A stretch of 64,000 nt of DNA from Lithospermum erythrorhizon (Eukaryota > Streptophyta > Magnoliopsida > Boraginales > Boraginaceae). Below are positions 59,085 to 64,000 of the stretch, piece by piece; position 1 is the first letter of the stretch, and every line of letters starts with the position of its first letter. The stretch spans positions 44,805-108,804 of the forward strand of contig JADFUC010000705.1 of the NCBI GenBank assembly GCA_019722365.1. The letters run 5' to 3'. The notes below the pieces were generated by a model. That model saw only the letters and a program-made list of their open reading frames with translations. It made no database searches and was not told the origin of the DNA. Position numbers and translations under genes: made by a program.

Positions 59085-60975
59085 AATCTCAGCGAGCAGA
59101 TCATAGGATTACGGAAATCGAGGAAAAGCGTCCTAGAGTGCACGGATGTGCAGGGGGTACGGATGTGCTAGACGGTGAACCCGGATGTACCCGAATGCGC
59201 GGATGTACTCGATAATAGGAATGTACGGATGCGCGAGAGTACTCGGATGTGAGGACGTGTCTCAGGATGAACTTTTAAAGAGATAGACAATGCTAAGTTG
59301 CACCAGCTCGCGTATTTCCTGTCGCAGGCGAGTATTGCACCTATGACGGATGTGTCAGCGCGAGAAGAAATAGACAATGCCAAACATTTCCACACCTACG
59401 TTGTGCTGCCGCCGGGCGAGTAGCAAACCAAATGAAATGACGAATGTCGTTGAACGCGCTCTTAGCGAACTTCTCATCGTTTGTCGATGTCGAAGCTAAT
59501 CGGATCTACACGCGTGGAGACAAAAAAATGGGAGCCCGAGTGAATGCAAGCGTGCGCACACATCGATCTTGAGTGAGCAGCGTCGATGCGTCGCCTCCGC
59601 CAGGGCGATGCTCCGACAACAAATGACCCGTGAGAATCGGGCCACGTACGGTAGCTGACAATTGCCTTTCGTCCTCATGAGTCGTTACCCACGTATTAAA
59701 GATTTTCCAGTAGTGCTCTCCCAAAGATATCCTCAGTACTCGTGATGTTCCATGAAACCATGAAGCCAGAGAGTATCACTGGCACTAAAGTGAGCGAAGT
59801 GCCCTCACTCCATTAAACTCGACTCAGGAATTTGCGCTTCGCTGTTTCCCAGCGTCACCTGAAACTACAGAGAGAAAATACAAAATCACGCGTCACCTGT
59901 ATCAATCTGAAATTGCTATAGCTCGGAAATACATCGAACCTATAAATAGACAACAACGCTCCGAACTAGCTGCTTAGAAGCGAAACTCATCTTGTCAGCG
60001 ACTCCAAAGATAACGATTCTTAGTCAGAGTGAAAGGCATTAATATCTAACTATAGATTCGATGTCTGACCTCATGAAATCATGTGTCCCTCTACTTGCAG
60101 GTCGATCCGACCATCTTGTAGACCCGAAAAACAACTAAGCCATGAAACAACGACCACGCAATCCGTATCGAATCGCTCCTTCCTTGGACCTGCTTAAATT
60201 TTATCTGAGATCCAAATACCACGCGCCGATTGGCCGGATGTGTGACTACCGATAATCAAAGCCATGTCCTGCTTGAAATACGTACCGCGTCGGCAGTAAG
60301 CGGCGGGTAGCTCGAGCTCTACTCTGGCTGTTCATTCCTCGGCTTGGGACAATCGCGTTTCCGATGTCGGATCTACATAAAGTGCGCTATCCATTTTTCT
60401 ACTCGAACCCGGAGCCACTTCTGTGGAGAAGCCTCCCCAGCATAGCTTCTGATTATCACCTTAATCGCATTATGGGCGGATCACCGGCAGGAGGCAAGAA
60501 AGAATGCTTTCTGGTTGTCGTAGGCTCGCAAAGTTCTCATATGACATAGGTAAAAATTTAACAAAATCAAAAGCGGCGTCGCCGTCGCCGATCTTGGTTA
60601 GGTGATTTTACAAGGGAATGTAGCTTCTGGGTGCTTAAGCGAGAATAGGCGTTGTTTCAACCATGGCTTATTGAATTATTCTTCGTCGTATCTGATTTCT
60701 CGAGCTTGGTAGCGGCGGCCGGTATCGCCATAAAACCTACATGATAACACCAAGTAAAGCCAGCGAAATCGCGTCGAGTGTGCGCCTCCTGCAGGCAGCG
60801 TGTTGTCGATAGCGGTCTTTAGTGGATTTTCCGTCGAGCTGGGCCTCTCGTTTCGATGCTGTAAGCCTGCTTGATTTCTTGGGAGGCGAAGCTATTTCTC
60901 CCAGGTGAGCATCCCGATTTTTAATACGCCGAAACAAATGCCCAACTGCGGATCTGGGCCGAGCACGATCTGGGT

Positions 60976-61290
60976 TGTTATAGCGGATGCGTCTAGCAGA
61001 TGAGAATTATGTAAAATACGTAAAATAAAAAGGCAATTTGACGATGGTATCACTAACGATGTGTTAGTCTTAATCATGAGGAGTAGCCATGAGAAATTCA
61101 TTATAATGGAAAAGCAGTCTGAAGAATTTGGTAGAAATAATTTGAAGTAATCTTCTTAGAATCTTCTGAAATCTGTGTTATTTGATACGTAGAAATAAGC
61201 ACTTATATACGTAAAGCGTATATAAAAGTAAAGAGATTGAAATAAAATTTCAAATGGATTCGATATGATATATTCAAGCCACTTTCAACA
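60976..61290 (-). repeat. 5' LTR of the short copia element (copy B)
   Basis: About 315 bp, starting TGTTATAGCG and ending ACTTTCAACA, followed by ACATT. The upper end is better preserved than that of the partner LTR. Confidence 0.8.
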
Positions 61291-63030
61291 ACATTTGTTT
61301 GGCTAGTATGGTTTGCTTTCCAGATGTCAGGTAATATGCAAGTGTACGTAGAGCAGTAGGGCCCTTCACTAATTGATAAAGGTGAAAAGGATCACAACAT
61401 TTGTCCTCAGCTAAATCTATGGTTTGCACATTTCCAGATGTGGTTAATATGCAAGTAAGTGTACGTAGAGCACTTGGGAAGCGCCACTAGTGATAGAAGG
61501 ATCACATGCCTACAGTATGTTGCTTGGAAGGAATGCAGCGCCAATTCTCAATTGACTCGTCAACAAGATAGTGAATGAGATCAAATATAATTTGTTAATA
61601 ACTCTCATAATAGTTATATATAGACGTATCCAAATTTAATTTAATTAACTAAACTCAAAATAGTTATAAATAAATAAAAATATAATAACAATAAGTTCAA
61701 TATTATTATTATATTCTTGATATTCTAAAAGTTTAATATGATAACATAAATAAGTTTTCCATCATTAACATGATAAAATTAACTTTTAACATAAATATAT
61801 TAGACTGATAAAATTACTAATATTAACTCTTAACATTATTAAGATCAAAAGATAAACATTGAAAAATTTTAAATTCTTAAATTAAGATCATAATTTAAAA
61901 TTCTTAAAATTAAGATCATAATTTAAAAATTAAGATCATAATTAAAATTCATTATTAATTTTATTAGTTAAACTATTTTTAATATATTTTATGTAAGCAG
62001 GGCTAAAAATTATTATTTTAAACTATTTAATTATTAATCTTAATGATGTTTTTTTTAACACATAAAATTGTAACGTTATTTTGCGTATCGTAATGCCATT
62101 TCAGTGTCAAGTCATTCGGCCAATAAACTTTAGATCCATTCATATTCGTATACACTTTACGTGTGTTAGATTTAGCATGTCGAGCCTATGTTATTACATT
62201 CAGTAATTGTAAGCGTGTTCTTTAGTATATTAACGGCCAGCATGGAATATTTGTTAGATTATGCATTATTAGAGAAAGCGTTTAAATGGAGTCGATAAGA
62301 ATAAAATTGGAAAATTTTTGTTATCTTTTCTAAATATTTTCTTTTGAAAATAGGGAACTTTCACCAGCTATTTATATATACTTTCATGATTTCTTTTGAT
62401 TGGTGGATTTGAACATTATTATTATAATAATTAATAAACCAAACTTGGAGAACACTCTCGGTGGGGTGCCGCCTCCGTTTTGCCAAACTTGGAGAACACT
62501 CTCGGAGGGGTGCCGCCTCCTTTTTGGGAAATAGGTTAAAACCAATTTACTTATCATTTTATTTTCACTTTTGAGCGGCTAATTCGGAAAATCTGTTTTT
62601 ATAATATCATATCATTATACGAGGTATATAATTCGGTTTTAATTTGTAATTAAAAAGAAATCTAATTTTCAATATTCTGAAATGCGAGCTTAGAAGGCAA
62701 TTTCAAAAGCCTGAAAGATGGTATAAAAAACGTCGTTATAATGGCGAGTATTTTAGCTTAGAAGTCTTGTACTGTAACCCTCTAACAACTTAGACATTTC
62801 TTATAATTTGTAACTGCCATTGTATTGTATAGGCGTTTATCGTAAAAAACACAAAGACAACAAAATGTAAATATTCAAACAAAATTCAAAGTTTTGCAAA
62901 TCGTAATTCTTAGGCATTTAAATTCAGCACTTCTTGTCAAGTGAATGTATATCGATGTATTAGGTATTTACAAACACCACTATGTCGAGATATGTATTGT
63001 GATAAATTTATCACTTTAATTGATTTAAAA
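61291..63030. other. Final part of copy B: doublets and AT-rich spacer
   Basis: The roughly 108-bp doublet occupies 61,291-61,500, and the 47-bp doublet with GGGTGCCGCCTCC lies at 62,438-62,525. The rest is AT-rich and collinear with 10,396-11,930. No gene. Confidence 0.6.
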
Positions 63031-64000
63031 CAGCTAAAAGGATCATAATATTCTAGAAACTGAATTCTGTCACTTATATTAGTTTCTATTATTAAGTTAT
63101 AGGATTTTGTATAGAATATCAAAACAAGCTGGTTTTATTTCTACCATTATTATGATAATGCATATTTTCAATCTGCTTGAATACTAGAAAAATAAAGGAT
63201 TCCACATTTGATCTTTTCACTGAGATAAAGATAAAAATAAGAAACAATATAGAATGGATTTTTAGCACCAGACCCCTTTTATGTTATGGATTTCATTGTT
63301 AAAATGATTCGCAAAGAAAAGAGGAGATCTTTTTTTTTTTGGAGTCGAATATGATTCTAAAGTAGATAAGAAGGTGTTTTTAGGAAAAGCGACGGATATC
63401 TAGTTCAGGGCAGGACGGATCGTGTTCTATCAAAATAAAAAATTGGATTTTCTATTCAATGCAAAATGGAAATATGATAATTTCTGAAAATTATCTTCTT
63501 TATTTACCAAATGCAACAGAGATACATTTATAACGTATCTAATATCTACATAACTGATTTATGTTCTAGGTTTACATATATTCAGAATTTTAGTTATAAT
63601 TGAAAATGAAAGGGATTTTTTGATTGAAAAAAAAAAATTTATACAAATGAATTATGTCATTAACTAAGAAATCACAATTTTACGATTCAAATCCAAGAAT
63701 CGTTCATGAATTCACAACCAACGATCAACAGTTAACGGTTCCAATTGGTTTTTGTCATAAGTTTTGCTTTTGTGACGGAAAAGCCCATTTTCTTTTTTCA
63801 TTCAATAAAGAAAAAGTGAAAAGGCTTTTTAGCATTTATTTTTTGAGATACTATATAATCAATCGAAGGGGTAAAATCAAAAAGGAAAGGTTTTTAGTAA
63901 AGGGGTTAAGGAAAAAGGACTGGCGATGCAAGTACAATAAAAAGAAGTTCGTTAATCGAGGAACATTTTTCATATATTTTTGTATCAGCAATACGTAACT
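63031..64000. other. Unidentified sequence beyond the duplication
   Basis: There is no similarity to the sequence beyond copy A. A plus-strand open stretch at 63,654-63,998 gives a 114-residue Lys- and Phe-rich product (MSLTKKSQFYDSNPRIVHEF at its start). The texture, with A/T homopolymers and Lys/Phe/Ile-rich reading, recalls plastid DNA, so a plastid insertion is possible, but I could not match it to any plastid gene. Coding status is uncertain. Confidence 0.3.

Larger units (their letters stand above)
58765..61290 (-). mobile_element. Short Ty1/copia element (copy B)
   Basis: LTRs at 58,765-59,084 and 60,976-61,290 flank a decayed interior. The target duplication ACATT is intact at 58,760-58,764 and 61,291-61,295. 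It is the same insertion as 7,683-10,184. The interior is more damaged: of the zinc knuckle only RKRDCPK can be read near 60,350. A run of GGATG-type words lies at 59,140-59,270. Confidence 0.85.
52078..63030. repeat. Copy B of the long direct segmental duplication
   Basis: Collinear with 1-11,930 but about 1 kb shorter, mainly because the copia LTR is missing near 55,580. All other landmarks of copy A are present in order: leader GC island, AT-rich spacer, fold-back element, short copia element with its ACATT flanks, 108-bp doublet and 47-bp doublet. The homologous stretch probably extends left to about 50,600, with its partner outside the window. Confidence 0.9.

Noticed and set aside
58580..59143. 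Longest open frame of the window (187 codons, minus strand)
   Set aside because: It runs across the G-rich arm of the fold-back element and the LTR of the short copia element. It has no domain and is not preserved in copy A.
1..64000. tRNA, rRNA, CRISPR or bacterial-type operon signals
   Set aside because: None was seen. The tRNA-like matches are only primer-binding sites next to LTRs.

Overview
The window reads as nuclear DNA of a eudicot plant. It has AT-rich spacers, GT-AG introns, a cellulose synthase-like gene of the eudicot CSLG/CSLM type, a plant STE20-like kinase gene, and dense Ty1/copia, CACTA-like and Mutator-like elements. No long open frame survives: the longest is under 190 codons and overlaps a retrotransposon. 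Almost every recognisable protein is cut by single-base indels, often in homopolymers. Either these are old pseudogenes or this is an unpolished long-read assembly, and the sequence alone cannot fully separate the two.

Layout. A long direct duplication brackets the window: copy A is about 1-11,930 and copy B about 52,078-63,030. Both copies carry, in the same order, a minus-strand Ty1/copia pol relic, spacer, an approximately 1-kb fold-back element, and a short Ty1/copia element (306-315 bp LTRs, 5-bp target-site duplication ACATT, gag but no pol). From 11,990 to 15,625 lies a CACTA (En/Spm)-like element with transposase-like exons, an acidic exon and A-rich minisatellites. A seven-exon CSLG/CSLM gene (plus strand, 16,002-19,806) follows, with every splice site GT-AG but several frameshifts. 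From 21,170 to 25,880 a 2.1-2.5 kb block occurs twice in tandem, each copy ending an unidentified minus-strand exon with the same C-terminus. From 27,590 to 29,980 is a field rich in the hexamer GACTTG. A 1.09-kb Mutator-like element with a 9-bp target duplication sits at 31,344-32,429.

The best-resolved story is at 35,640-47,569. A minus-strand STE20/BLUS1-like kinase gene begins at 47,569, is interrupted after about 101 codons by a Ty1/copia pol fragment (element 1), and resumes at 36,702 behind a good splice acceptor. Element 1 is itself split by a complete but decayed Ty1/copia element (element 2, 37,971-46,781) with 1.0-kb LTRs, a tRNA-iMet-type primer site and a 5-bp target duplication ATTGT. 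A fourth copia fragment (plus strand, 48,880-49,560) and the pol region of copy B (50,620-53,350) follow. The last kilobase (63,031-64,000) lies outside the duplication and could not be identified.

The genes do not form a pathway. This is a transposon-rich interval holding two damaged plant genes, a CSLG-type glycosyltransferase and a STE20-like kinase. I saw no tRNA, rRNA or CRISPR. The most unusual structures are the dated nested insertion in the kinase gene and the 11-kb duplication with its shared insertion.
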